Below are positions 1 to 5,162 of a DNA stretch of 5,162 bases, piece by piece (the first letter of the stretch is position 1; each line of letters starts with the position of its first letter). Made by a program: the position numbers and the translations under genes. The stretch is from an uncultured Caryophanales bacterium (GTDB lineage Bacteria; Bacillota_I; Bacilli_A; RFN20; CAG-826): contig CAMJAG010000063.1 of the NCBI GenBank assembly GCA_946403545.1, positions 1 to 5,162 on the forward strand. The letters run 5' to 3'. Under the pieces are notes generated by a model. That model was not told the origin of the DNA. It did not search any database and worked only from the letters and a program-made list of their open reading frames with translations.

Positions 1-1
1 A

Positions 2-1216
2 TGTTTAAGATTCCTTAATGAAGATCCATGGGAAAGACTTAGACAAGCTAAAAAGGTTTGTAAAAATACAAAATTACAAATGCTTTTTAGAGGACAAAAC
101 ATTTTGGGATATCGTCACTACGCTGATGATGTTGTCGAAAAGTTTGTCGAAAAATCTATTAAAAATGGTATTGATATTATCCGTATTTTTGATGCTTTAA
201 ATGATATCCGTAACTTAGAAGCTGCGGTTAAAGCTACAAAGAAATATGGTGGTGAATGCCAAATCGCTTTAAGTTATACAACTTCTCCAGTTCACACAGT
301 TGCATACTATGTTGAACTCGCTAAGAAGATTGAATCTTTAGGTGCAGATTCCATCTGTATTAAAGATATGGCTGGTGTTTTATTACCAGACGCTGCTTAT
401 GAACTTATCAGCGAACTTAAGAAAAATACAAAGCTTCCAATTGAATTACACTCACACTGCACAGCAGGTGTTTGTGAAATGACATATTTGAAAGCTATTG
501 AAGCAGGATGCGATATCGTAGACTGCGCTATGGCACCATTCTCTGGTGGTACATCTCAACCATGTACAGAATCTATTTGTGCTGCTTTAAAAGGTACAAA
601 ATATGATCCAGAACTCAATATCGCTAAACTCAATGAAGCTAGCGCTATTATGATGCCTGTTAAACAAAAATACTTAGATAACGGATTATTAAATCCAAAG
701 GTTTTAAGTGTTAATCCAAACATCTTAAAATACCAAGTTCCTGGTGGAATGCTTTCTAACTTAATTAATCAATTAAAACAACAAGGCGCTTCTGATAGAC
801 TTGATGAAGTTTTAAACGAAGTTCCAAACGTTAGAAAAGATATGGGTTATCCTCCACTTGTTACTCCACTTTCTCAAATGGTGGGTACTCAAGCTGTTAT
901 GAATGTCATTACAGGCGAGAGATACAAGATGGTTCCAAAGGAAATCAACGAATACTTACATGGTAAATATGGACAATCTCCAGCTCCAGTTGATGAAGAT
1001 GTTCGTAAAAAAATCATTGGCGATGACAAAGTCATCACTTATAGACCTGCTGATGATTTAAAACCAGAGTTTGAAGGTTTAAAGAAACAATATAAATCTA
1101 TCGCTAAGACAGATGAAGATGTTCTTTCTATTGCATTATTTGGTGACGTTGCTATTAAATTTTTAGAGCAAAGAATTGAAGATGCAAAACCAAAGACAAT
1201 TAAGGTAAAGGCATAG
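2..1216 (+). CDS. oadA: Oxaloacetate decarboxylase (Na+-pumping) alpha subunit, carboxyltransferase, 5' partial
   Basis: Cytoplasmic carboxyltransferase subunit that moves CO2 from oxaloacetate to carrier-bound biotin and releases pyruvate. The frame is already open at base 2 and reads CLRFLNEDPWERLRQ, a conserved internal stretch of the family, so the ATG at 80 is internal and not the start. From family knowledge about 60 N-terminal residues, including the first metal-binding Asp region, lie outside the window. Of the 404 visible residues, roughly 1-195 are the HMGL-like TIM barrel and about 215-395 the conserved PYC/OADA domain. Visible active-site elements are the IKDMAG lysine (residue 121, bases 362-364), expected to be carboxylated, and the metal-binding HSH pair (bases 449-457). 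The protein ends in IKVKA without the biotin domain found at the C-terminus of the Klebsiella alpha subunit; the gene at 1570 supplies it. A pyruvate carboxylase B subunit or transcarboxylase 5S would look similar, but the adjacent oadG and oadB decide for the decarboxylase. Confidence 0.95.
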   Translation, partial: CLRFLNEDPWERLRQAKKVCKNTKLQMLFRGQNILGYRHYADDVVEKFVEKSIKNGIDIIRIFDALNDIRNLEAAVKATKKYGGECQIALSYTTSPVHTVAYYVELAKKIESLGADSICIKDMAGVLLPDAAYELISELKKNTKLPIELHSHCTAGVCEMTYLKAIEAGCDIVDCAMAPFSGGTSQPCTESICAALKGTKYDPELNIAKLNEASAIMMPVKQKYLDNGLLNPKVLSVNPNILKYQVPGGMLSNLINQLKQQGASDRLDEVLNEVPNVRKDMGYPPLVTPLSQMVGTQAVMNVITGERYKMVPKEINEYLHGKYGQSPAPVDEDVRKKIIGDDKVITYRPADDLKPEFEGLKKQYKSIAKTDEDVLSIALFGDVAIKFLEQRIEDAKPKTIKVKA

Positions 1217-1222
1217 TTTATT

Positions 1223-1567
1223 ATGATGAACTGGTTATTAGAAGCAAACGAGGCTACTTCCGCTGAACCAAATTGGGGTAAGTGGGGCGAAACAACAAAC
1301 TTCAATCTTACTGATGCTTTATTAGTATCTTTGATTGCGGTTGTTATCGTTTTCTTCATTCTTGCCTTGATCATATTTATTTCTTGGATATTCCAAGTTT
1401 CAATGGACAAAATCAATGCATCCACAAAGATTTTGCCTGAACCACAAAATAAACTCTTGGATGAAGATGAAGATGCAGTAGCTGCAGTTATGGCTGCAAT
1501 TATTGATTTCAATAAACAAACTGGCAAAGATGTAAGAGTTGTCAGTGTAACGAAAGTAGAGGATTAA
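1223..1567 (+). CDS. oadG: Oxaloacetate decarboxylase gamma subunit (OadG-like)
   Basis: Small single-span membrane subunit, 114 residues, that in known decarboxylases anchors the alpha subunit to the beta pump and helps assembly. Residues 1-31 are polar and Trp/Asn-rich, about 33-57 form one strongly hydrophobic helix (LLVSLIAVVIVFFILALIIF), and 58-114 are cytosolic. The tail has an acidic patch (LDEDED, 79-84) followed by AVAAVMAAIIDF, the typical end of this family. The protein contains no histidine at all, whereas the Klebsiella gamma subunit uses C-terminal histidines for zinc. The N-terminal arm before the helix is longer than in the enterobacterial protein. It begins 6 bases after the oadA stop; two adjacent ATGs (1223, 1226) are possible starts. 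Only a weak AAAGG at 1207-1211 precedes them, so coupling to oadA is likely. The family call rests on topology, tail and position rather than on a catalytic motif. Confidence 0.82.
   Translation: MMNWLLEANEATSAEPNWGKWGETTNFNLTDALLVSLIAVVIVFFILALIIFISWIFQVSMDKINASTKILPEPQNKLLDEDEDAVAAVMAAIIDFNKQTGKDVRVVSVTKVED
1558..1563 (+). promoter_or_regulatory. Ribosome binding site of the biotin carrier gene
   Basis: AGAGGA lies inside the last codons of oadG and is spaced six bases from the ATG at 1570. It supports that start and is the clearest Shine-Dalgarno inside the oad operon. Confidence 0.7.
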
Positions 1568-1569
1568 TT

Positions 1570-1938
1570 ATGAAAATCTATAAAATCAAAGTTAATGGTA
1601 AAACTTACAAAGTCGAATTAGAAGCAATGGATGAAGTTGCTTCAAAAACCCCTGCAAAAGTTGAAGAAAAGAAGGTTGAAGCTGCTCCAGTAGCACCTGC
1701 AGCACAAGTTACAGGTGAAGGTAATGGCACACCAGTCGTTTCTCCAATTCAAGGTACAGTTTTAGATATTAAAGTTAAAGTTGGAGATAAAGTCAAAAAA
1801 GGACAAACTGTTTGTATCGTTGAAGCAATGAAACTTGAAAACGAAGTTGTTTCTACAGCAGATGGTATTGTCAGCGAAGTCTTAGTTACAAAAGGCGCAT
1901 CTGTCGCATCTAAGGCTCCATTAATCATGGTCAAATAA
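1570..1938 (+). CDS. Biotin carrier protein (biotin/lipoyl attachment domain) of the decarboxylase
   Basis: Free-standing biotin carrier of 122 residues. In the complex its biotin swings between the carboxyltransferase (OadA), where it picks up CO2, and the membrane beta subunit, where it is decarboxylated. Residues 1-18 (MKIYKIKVNGKTYKVELE) form the short N-terminal strand region typical of decarboxylase carriers. Residues 22-53 are a Lys/Ala/Pro-rich flexible linker, and 54-122 are the biotinyl domain. The biotinylation motif is EAMKLENEV, with the acceptor Lys88 at bases 1831-1833; the mirror-image conserved SPIQGTV and VGDKVKKGQ turns are present. It starts 2 bases after the oadG stop. 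Similar stand-alone carriers serve glutaconyl-CoA and methylmalonyl-CoA decarboxylases, so the domain alone does not fix the substrate; the OadA-type alpha gene upstream does. The ligase encoded at 3184 is the likely modifying enzyme. Confidence 0.93.
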   Translation: MKIYKIKVNGKTYKVELEAMDEVASKTPAKVEEKKVEAAPVAPAAQVTGEGNGTPVVSPIQGTVLDIKVKVGDKVKKGQTVCIVEAMKLENEVVSTADGIVSEVLVTKGASVASKAPLIMVK

Positions 1939-1943
1939 TTATG
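1936..1943 (+). promoter_or_regulatory. Stop-start junction TAATTATG, probable translational coupling to oadB
   Basis: The carrier stop TAA and the oadB ATG are separated by two bases. No Shine-Dalgarno is visible at a usable distance (preceding bases CATGGTCAAA), and the nearest AAGG is about 25 bases away. The same eight bases form the oadG/carrier junction at 1565-1572, where a good ribosome binding site exists. Re-initiation by the terminating ribosome is the simplest explanation for oadB translation; this is inference. Confidence 0.5.
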
Positions 1944-3119
1944 GGCAAATTTTTTGAGTTCATTGGCGAGTTCTTTCAAAGCTCTGGTATAGCCGGATTC
2001 TTTGCTGATGGTGGTTGGAAAAACCTCATCATGATGGCTATTGCTTTAGTTTTGATTTTCCTTGCTATTAAAAAGGATTTCGAACCATATTTGCTCCTTC
2101 CTATTGGATTTGCAATGTTACTTGTTAACATTCCATACGCAGGAACGGAGTTATTAGGGGAAGATACAGCGTTTATCGCTTTCTTATCAAAAGGTTTACC
2201 AATATATCCATGTTTGATATTCCTTTGTATCGGCGCGACTACCGACTTTGGACCTCTTATTGCTAATAAGAAGACAATGTTATTAGGCGCTGCTGCACAA
2301 ATTGGTATCTTTGCTACATTTATTGGCGCTATTGCAATTGGTAAAAACTGCTTAGGTTGGACTACATTTGGTGCTGAACAAGCATCCGCTATCGGTATTA
2401 TCGGTGGTGCTGATGGTCCTACAGCTATCTTAGTTACAACTAAATTAGCACCTGAAATGTTAGGTACAATTGCGGTTGTTGCATATTCCTACATGGCATT
2501 AGTACCAATTATTCAACCTCCAATTATTAGACTTTTAACTACTAAAAAGGAAAGACAAATCAAAATGGAAACTCCTAGAGAAGTTTCTAAAACAGAAAAG
2601 ATTATCTTCCCAATTCTCGTTACAATTATTACTTGTTTATTAGTTCCTAGCTGTGCTCCACTTATTGGATGCTTAATGTTAGGTAACTTAATTAAAGAAT
2701 CTGGTGTTGTTCCAAACATCACAAAGACATTATCCAGTGGATTAATGTACACAGTTACAATTATCCTTGGTATCGTTGTTGGTTCTAAGACAGACGCAGG
2801 TCACTTCTTAGCAAAACCACTTGAAACATTATTAATCTTCGGATTAGGTATCTTGGCATTCTCAATTGCTACTGCTGCTGGTATTTTAGGTGGCAAAGTC
2901 ATGTGTGTATGCACAAGAGGCAAAGTCAATCCAATGATTGGCGCTGCTGGTGTCTCTGCTGTTCCAATGGCAGCTCGTGTTGTCCATAAAGAAGGTGTAA
3001 AAGAAGATCCAACAAACTTCTTATTAATGCACGCTATGGGACCAAACGTTGCTGGTGTTATTGGTTCTGCTGTTGCAGCAGGTGTCTTATTGATGTTGTT
3101 CTCTGGAACTATTATCTAA
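1941..3119 (+). CDS. oadB: Oxaloacetate decarboxylase beta subunit, sodium-ion pump
   Basis: Integral membrane subunit that decarboxylates carboxybiotin and couples this to export of Na+. The 392 residues are mostly hydrophobic, with many membrane helices (for example 29-44, 49-64, 112-133, 172-192, 221-237, 268-282, 296-316, 366-388). The hallmark segment IGIIGGADGPTAI (residues 151-163) carries Asp158 (bases 2412-2414), equivalent to the Na+-binding Asp203 of the Klebsiella protein. The second functional region, NPMIGAAGVSAVPMAAR, gives Asn330, Ser339 and Arg346, with the same spacing as the Klebsiella Asn373, Ser382 and Arg389. All key residues are therefore intact. It is about 40 residues shorter than the Klebsiella protein, a length common in Gram-positive relatives. 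The Met-Gly start 2 bases after the carrier stop is the only reasonable one. It is the last gene of the operon, with a terminator 20 bases beyond its stop. The beta subunits of glutaconyl-CoA and methylmalonyl-CoA decarboxylases are homologous. Confidence 0.96.
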   Translation: MGKFFEFIGEFFQSSGIAGFFADGGWKNLIMMAIALVLIFLAIKKDFEPYLLLPIGFAMLLVNIPYAGTELLGEDTAFIAFLSKGLPIYPCLIFLCIGATTDFGPLIANKKTMLLGAAAQIGIFATFIGAIAIGKNCLGWTTFGAEQASAIGIIGGADGPTAILVTTKLAPEMLGTIAVVAYSYMALVPIIQPPIIRLLTTKKERQIKMETPREVSKTEKIIFPILVTIITCLLVPSCAPLIGCLMLGNLIKESGVVPNITKTLSSGLMYTVTIILGIVVGSKTDAGHFLAKPLETLLIFGLGILAFSIATAAGILGGKVMCVCTRGKVNPMIGAAGVSAVPMAARVVHKEGVKEDPTNFLLMHAMGPNVAGVIGSAVAAGVLLMLFSGTII

Positions 3120-3139
3120 TTATTAACAAAACGAAATAT

Positions 3140-3167
3140 GGGTTAGGATTGATTCCTAACCCTTTTT
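3140..3167 (+). terminator. Intrinsic terminator of the oad operon
   Basis: GGGTTAGGA (3140-3148) pairs perfectly with TCCTAACCC (3154-3162) around a five-base loop and is followed directly by TTTTT and further T-rich sequence. It lies 20 bases after the oadB stop. On the opposite strand the hairpin is followed by ATATTTCGTTTT, a much poorer U-tract, so it should act mainly rightward. Confidence 0.9.
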
Positions 3168-3176
3168 ATTTATAAT
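3149..3176 (+). promoter_or_regulatory. Promoter-like sequence for birA, overlapping the terminator
   Basis: TTGATT (3149-3154) and a perfect TATAAT (3171-3176) are separated by 16 bases. The -35 hexamer falls in the loop and inner stem of the oad terminator. Transcription would begin near 3183-3184, at the birA ATG itself. The match is good, but the region is very AT-rich, so chance similarity is possible. Confidence 0.5.
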
Positions 3177-3183
3177 AAGATAT

Positions 3184-3864
3184 ATGAAAATTATTCATTT
3201 AAACCAAATAGATTCAACGAATGCATATCTAATTAGAGAGAACACCGAATATGATGATATGACATTTGTAGAAACTGATTATCAAACAAATGGTAAAGGT
3301 AGAGAAAATAGAACTTGGCTTGCTCAAAGAGGCGAGAATTCAATGTTTTCTATATTAATTAAGGATAAGCAACTAGTAGAAGACTACGCTGCGCTAAGCA
3401 TTTTAGCAGCGCTTCTAGTTAGAAACTACTTATCTAGTTATGTCATGGATAAAGTCACTATTAAGTGGCCAAATGACGTTTATGTTGGCGATAAAAAAAT
3501 ATGCGGAATACTTCTACAAGGTAAAATTCCAGCATATTTAGTTATCGGAATAGGAATTAATGTTAATCAAAAGGAATTTGTTGGAGAATATAGAGCCACT
3601 CCTACAAGTCTATATTTAGAAACTAACCAAATCTTTGATTTAGCGAAGTTTAACAAAGGATTATTCATTTATATAGACGAACATTTAGACCTATTTAAAA
3701 ACGGTCTATATAATCCTATAAATGAAATTAGAAAATATAACTACCTTAAAGGTAAGAAAACCCAATATGGTGTAGTAGTGGATATCAACGATGATTTCTC
3801 TTTAAAAGTAGAAAAAGAAGACGGAAGTACTGTTGATATCCAAAGTGGTGAAATATCTTATTAA
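3184..3864 (+). CDS. birA: Biotin-[carboxyl-carrier] protein ligase, without repressor domain
   Basis: Cytosolic enzyme that uses ATP to make biotinyl-AMP and transfers biotin to the lysine of carrier proteins, here most likely Lys88 of the decarboxylase carrier. The 226 residues are the catalytic core plus a small C-terminal SH3-like domain (about 187-226). Motifs in order: IDSTNAY (9-15), the adenylate loop GKGRENRTW (37-45), the catalytic KWPNDV (94-99; Lys94 at 3463-3465), KICGIL (105-110) and GIGINVN (122-128). The N-terminal winged-helix domain of the E. coli repressor-type BirA is absent: the protein begins directly with the ligase fold, so it should not repress biotin genes. In the adenylate loop, Asn42 occupies the place of the second glycine of the E. 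coli GRGRRGR loop. No Shine-Dalgarno is visible before the ATG. Isoleucine ATA codons occur at least eight times here but I noticed none in oadA, which suggests modest expression. Confidence 0.93.
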   Translation: MKIIHLNQIDSTNAYLIRENTEYDDMTFVETDYQTNGKGRENRTWLAQRGENSMFSILIKDKQLVEDYAALSILAALLVRNYLSSYVMDKVTIKWPNDVYVGDKKICGILLQGKIPAYLVIGIGINVNQKEFVGEYRATPTSLYLETNQIFDLAKFNKGLFIYIDEHLDLFKNGLYNPINEIRKYNYLKGKKTQYGVVVDINDDFSLKVEKEDGSTVDIQSGEISY

Positions 3865-4235
3865 GAAAGTGCTACTACCCAAAAGCAAATTGTAGCAGTT
3901 AAGGATAGAGTGGTCATGATGTACCTCTCTTTTTTACTTCTAGAAAATGCATTTGCACATGTATTAGCAGTTAAATACACTGCCATAACTATACAAATAA
4001 TCTTTGTAGCTAACTTAGGGAACCAAAGCGGCATAACCCCACCTTGCTGAAGAATAACTATTACAAAGAATATTTGAAGTAGGAGTTGCGCTAATAAAAT
4101 CCATCTTAATTTTCCAGGTAAAACTTTATTTTGCCCTCCTAAAGTGAGCTCTCCGAGTGGGGCGCCGCAAATAAGTAAGATTGATAATATGATAACGATA
4201 GAAAATGTAGCGGCGCCGATAATTGCAAAAACCAT
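3861..4235 (-). CDS. Conserved-looking four-helix membrane protein of unknown function
   Basis: 124-residue integral membrane protein; I cannot assign a function. The start at 4235 (MVFAIIGAATFS) is chosen because a perfect AAAGGAG lies 7 bases upstream. A longer frame from 4304 would add 23 residues that are polar and encoded across the promoter and Shine-Dalgarno. Predicted helices are about 3-23, 44-64, 76-96 and 105-123. Between helices 1 and 2 is a Gly-rich polar segment with GAPLGE (24-29), LGG (32-34) and VLP (38-40), then a basic GKLR. This looks like a conserved signature, and I recall similar small proteins in Bacillota. A second feature is the short loop GGVMPLWFPK (65-74) between helices 2 and 3. 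The loop after helix 3 is basic (SRSKKER, 98-104), suggesting it is cytoplasmic. It has no signal peptidase site, no catalytic motif, and no operon partner. It converges on birA and overlaps it by four bases. Confidence 0.8.
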   Translation of the reverse strand: MVFAIIGAATFSIVIILSILLICGAPLGELTLGGQNKVLPGKLRWILLAQLLLQIFFVIVILQQGGVMPLWFPKLATKIICIVMAVYLTANTCANAFSRSKKERYIMTTLSLTATICFWVVALS

Positions 4236-4242
4236 AGTGTTT

Positions 4243-4249
4243 CTCCTTT
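4243..4249 (-). promoter_or_regulatory. Shine-Dalgarno deciding the membrane-protein start
   Basis: Read on the minus strand this is AAAGGAG, 7 bases before the ATG at 4235. It is the strongest ribosome binding site in the window and fixes the 124-residue start over the 147-residue alternative. Confidence 0.85.
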
Positions 4250-4256
4250 CTAGATT

Positions 4257-4285
4257 ATTAAATAGAAATCGAGATTTATTAACAA
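4257..4285 (-). promoter_or_regulatory. Promoter-like sequence of the membrane-protein gene
   Basis: On the minus strand TTGTTA (4285-4280) and TTTAAT (4262-4257) are 17 bases apart, with 4/6 and 5/6 matches to the housekeeping consensus. Transcription would start near 4250, giving a leader of only about 15 bases with the Shine-Dalgarno at its very 5' end. It lies between the ppdK terminator and the gene, as expected for an independent unit. The AT-rich background limits confidence. Confidence 0.5.
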
Positions 4286-4315
4286 GAAACTCATGGTTTC
4301 GCAATTACAAGTTAC

Positions 4316-4350
4316 AAAAAAAAGACCAAGTCCTTTGAGAACTTAGTCTT
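4316..4350 (-). terminator. Intrinsic terminator of ppdK, possibly bidirectional
   Basis: On the minus strand AAGACTAAGTTC (4350-4339) pairs with GGACTTGGTCTT (4333-4322) through 12 pairs including two G-T wobbles, with loop TCAAA, followed by a run of six further T. It lies 23 bases past the ppdK stop. On the plus strand the same hairpin is followed by TTTGTTTTTAG, so it could also stop transcripts reading rightward past birA. Confidence 0.82.
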
Positions 4351-4373
4351 TGTTTTTAGTTTTGATTCCTAGA

Positions 4374-5162
4374 TTATCTAGGGAATTTAATTGCAGCTTG
4401 TGCTGCAGCTAATCTTGCGACTGGAACACGGAATGGTGAACAAGATACGTAGTCAAGACCTGCTTTGTGGTAGAATTCGATGGAATTTGCTTCGCCACCT
4501 GTTTCACCACAGACACCGATGTGTAAATCTGGTCTTGTTTGACGTCCTAATTGAACTGCCATCTTAACGAGTTTACCAACACCTTTTTGGTCAAGTGTCT
4601 TGAATGGATCTTCTTCGAAAATCTTTGTGTCATAGTATGCTGGTAAGAACTTACCTGCATCGTCACGAGAGAATCCAAATGTCATTTGTGTTAAGTCGTT
4701 TGTACCGAATGAGAAGAATTCAGCGTGGTTAGCGATTTCATCTGCTAATAAAGCAGCACGTGGGATTTCGATCATTGTACCAACATGGTATTTGAGATCT
4801 AAGCCAGCTTCTTTAATGAGTTTGTCTGCTGTTTCACAGATAATCTTCTTAACGAATGCTAATTCTTTTTCTTCTAAGACGAGTGGTACCATGATTTCTG
4901 GTTCAACTTTAGTACCTGTCTTCTTTGTGACATTGATTGCAGCTTTTACGATAGCAGTTGTTTGCATTTTGCAAATTTCTGGATATGTAACAGCTAATCT
5001 ACAACCACGGTGACCCATCATTGGGTTTGCTTCGTGGAGTTCAGCAATTCTGTCTTTGACTTCATCCACTGTTTTGCCAATAGCTTTAGCAAGTTCAGCA
5101 ATGAGTTCTTCTTCTTGTGGTAAGAATTCATGTAGTGGTGGGTCTAATAAACGAACGTTAAC
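4374..5162 (-). CDS. ppdK: Pyruvate, phosphate dikinase, C-terminal part (5' end outside window)
   Basis: Interconverts pyruvate, ATP and phosphate with phosphoenolpyruvate, AMP and diphosphate; in anaerobes it can run either way. The frame is open to the right edge and begins VNVRLLDPPLHEFLP, a hallmark of the family, so the GTG at 5069 is internal. The 262 visible residues are nearly the whole phosphoenolpyruvate/pyruvate-binding TIM barrel of a protein usually near 870-900 residues; the nucleotide-binding and phosphohistidine domains lie outside. Visible motifs are MMGHRGCRL (49-57), GTMIEIPRAAL (128-138), FFSFGTNDLTQMTFGFSRDD (149-168), and GVCGETGG (216-223) with the catalytic Cys218 (codon 4511-4509). 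The RLLDPPLHEFLP and GVCGETGG forms favour the dikinase over phosphoenolpyruvate synthase or enzyme I of the PTS, which share this barrel. The C-terminus (AAAQAAIKFPR) is complete, and a terminator follows 23 bases on. Confidence 0.96.
   Translation of the reverse strand, partial: VNVRLLDPPLHEFLPQEEELIAELAKAIGKTVDEVKDRIAELHEANPMMGHRGCRLAVTYPEICKMQTTAIVKAAINVTKKTGTKVEPEIMVPLVLEEKELAFVKKIICETADKLIKEAGLDLKYHVGTMIEIPRAALLADEIANHAEFFSFGTNDLTQMTFGFSRDDAGKFLPAYYDTKIFEEDPFKTLDQKGVGKLVKMAVQLGRQTRPDLHIGVCGETGGEANSIEFYHKAGLDYVSCSPFRVPVARLAAAQAAIKFPR

Noticed and set aside
18..200. 60-codon plus-strand reading frame at the left edge
   Set aside because: It lies out of frame across the partial oadA, whose frame is open from base 2 with conserved family residues.
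1039..1527. Minus-strand reading frame of 162 codons
   Set aside because: It is antisense to the oadA end and oadG, has no ribosome binding site, and its Ser/Ala-rich content mirrors the sense genes.
1749..1979. Minus-strand reading frame of 76 codons
   Set aside because: It is antisense to the biotinyl domain, whose sense frame is clearly real.
2513..2752. Minus-strand reading frame of 79 codons
   Set aside because: It is antisense to oadB inside a well-conserved membrane protein and has no start signals.
3870..3897. Inverted repeat TGCTAC / GTAGCA near the birA and membrane-protein stops, considered as a terminator
   Set aside because: It has only six pairs with a 16-base loop, no T-run on the plus strand and a broken one on the minus strand, and it lies within coding sequence.
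4236..4304. 23-codon N-terminal extension of the membrane protein (start at 4304)
   Set aside because: It would place the strong AAAGGAG and the promoter-like sequence inside the coding region; the start at 4235 fits the ribosome binding site and the hydrophobic N-terminus.
4144..4338. Plus-strand reading frame of 64 codons
   Set aside because: It is antisense to the membrane-protein gene and runs through its promoter and the ppdK terminator.
4792..5013. Plus-strand reading frame of 73 codons
   Set aside because: It is antisense to the conserved barrel of ppdK.

Overview
The window is a low-GC stretch that uses the standard genetic code (tryptophans are TGG), with gene content and codon use typical of an anaerobic, fermentative member of the Bacillota. 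An uncultured gut-type lineage near Erysipelotrichia or RF39 would fit, but that placement is a guess from gene content and composition.

Plus strand, positions 2-3119: a compact operon for a sodium-pumping oxaloacetate decarboxylase. It runs in the order alpha subunit (oadA, 5' end outside the window), gamma-like membrane subunit (oadG), a free-standing biotin carrier protein, and the beta sodium-pump subunit (oadB). The alpha subunit has no biotin domain of its own; the carrier gene supplies it. The genes are separated by 2-6 bases, and two of the junctions are the same eight bases. A strong intrinsic terminator closes the operon at 3140-3167.

Plus strand, 3184-3864: birA, a short biotin-protein ligase without the DNA-binding repressor domain. 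It is the enzyme that would attach biotin to the carrier protein encoded just upstream. A promoter-like sequence overlaps the operon terminator and would start transcription almost exactly at the birA ATG.

Minus strand, 3861-4235: a 124-residue protein with four predicted membrane helices and no function I can assign. It has its own promoter-like sequence and a perfect Shine-Dalgarno. Its stop codon overlaps that of birA in a shared TTAA. Minus strand, 4374-5162: the C-terminal third of pyruvate, phosphate dikinase (ppdK), whose 5' end lies beyond the right edge. A hairpin terminator at 4316-4350 separates it from the membrane-protein gene.

Together the genes describe the phosphoenolpyruvate-pyruvate-oxaloacetate node. 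Oxaloacetate is decarboxylated to pyruvate with export of sodium ions, and pyruvate and phosphoenolpyruvate are interconverted by the dikinase. Apart from the unknown membrane protein this is recognisable central metabolism. I found no mobile element, CRISPR array, RNA gene or defence system, and I do not think the window holds a new multi-gene system.
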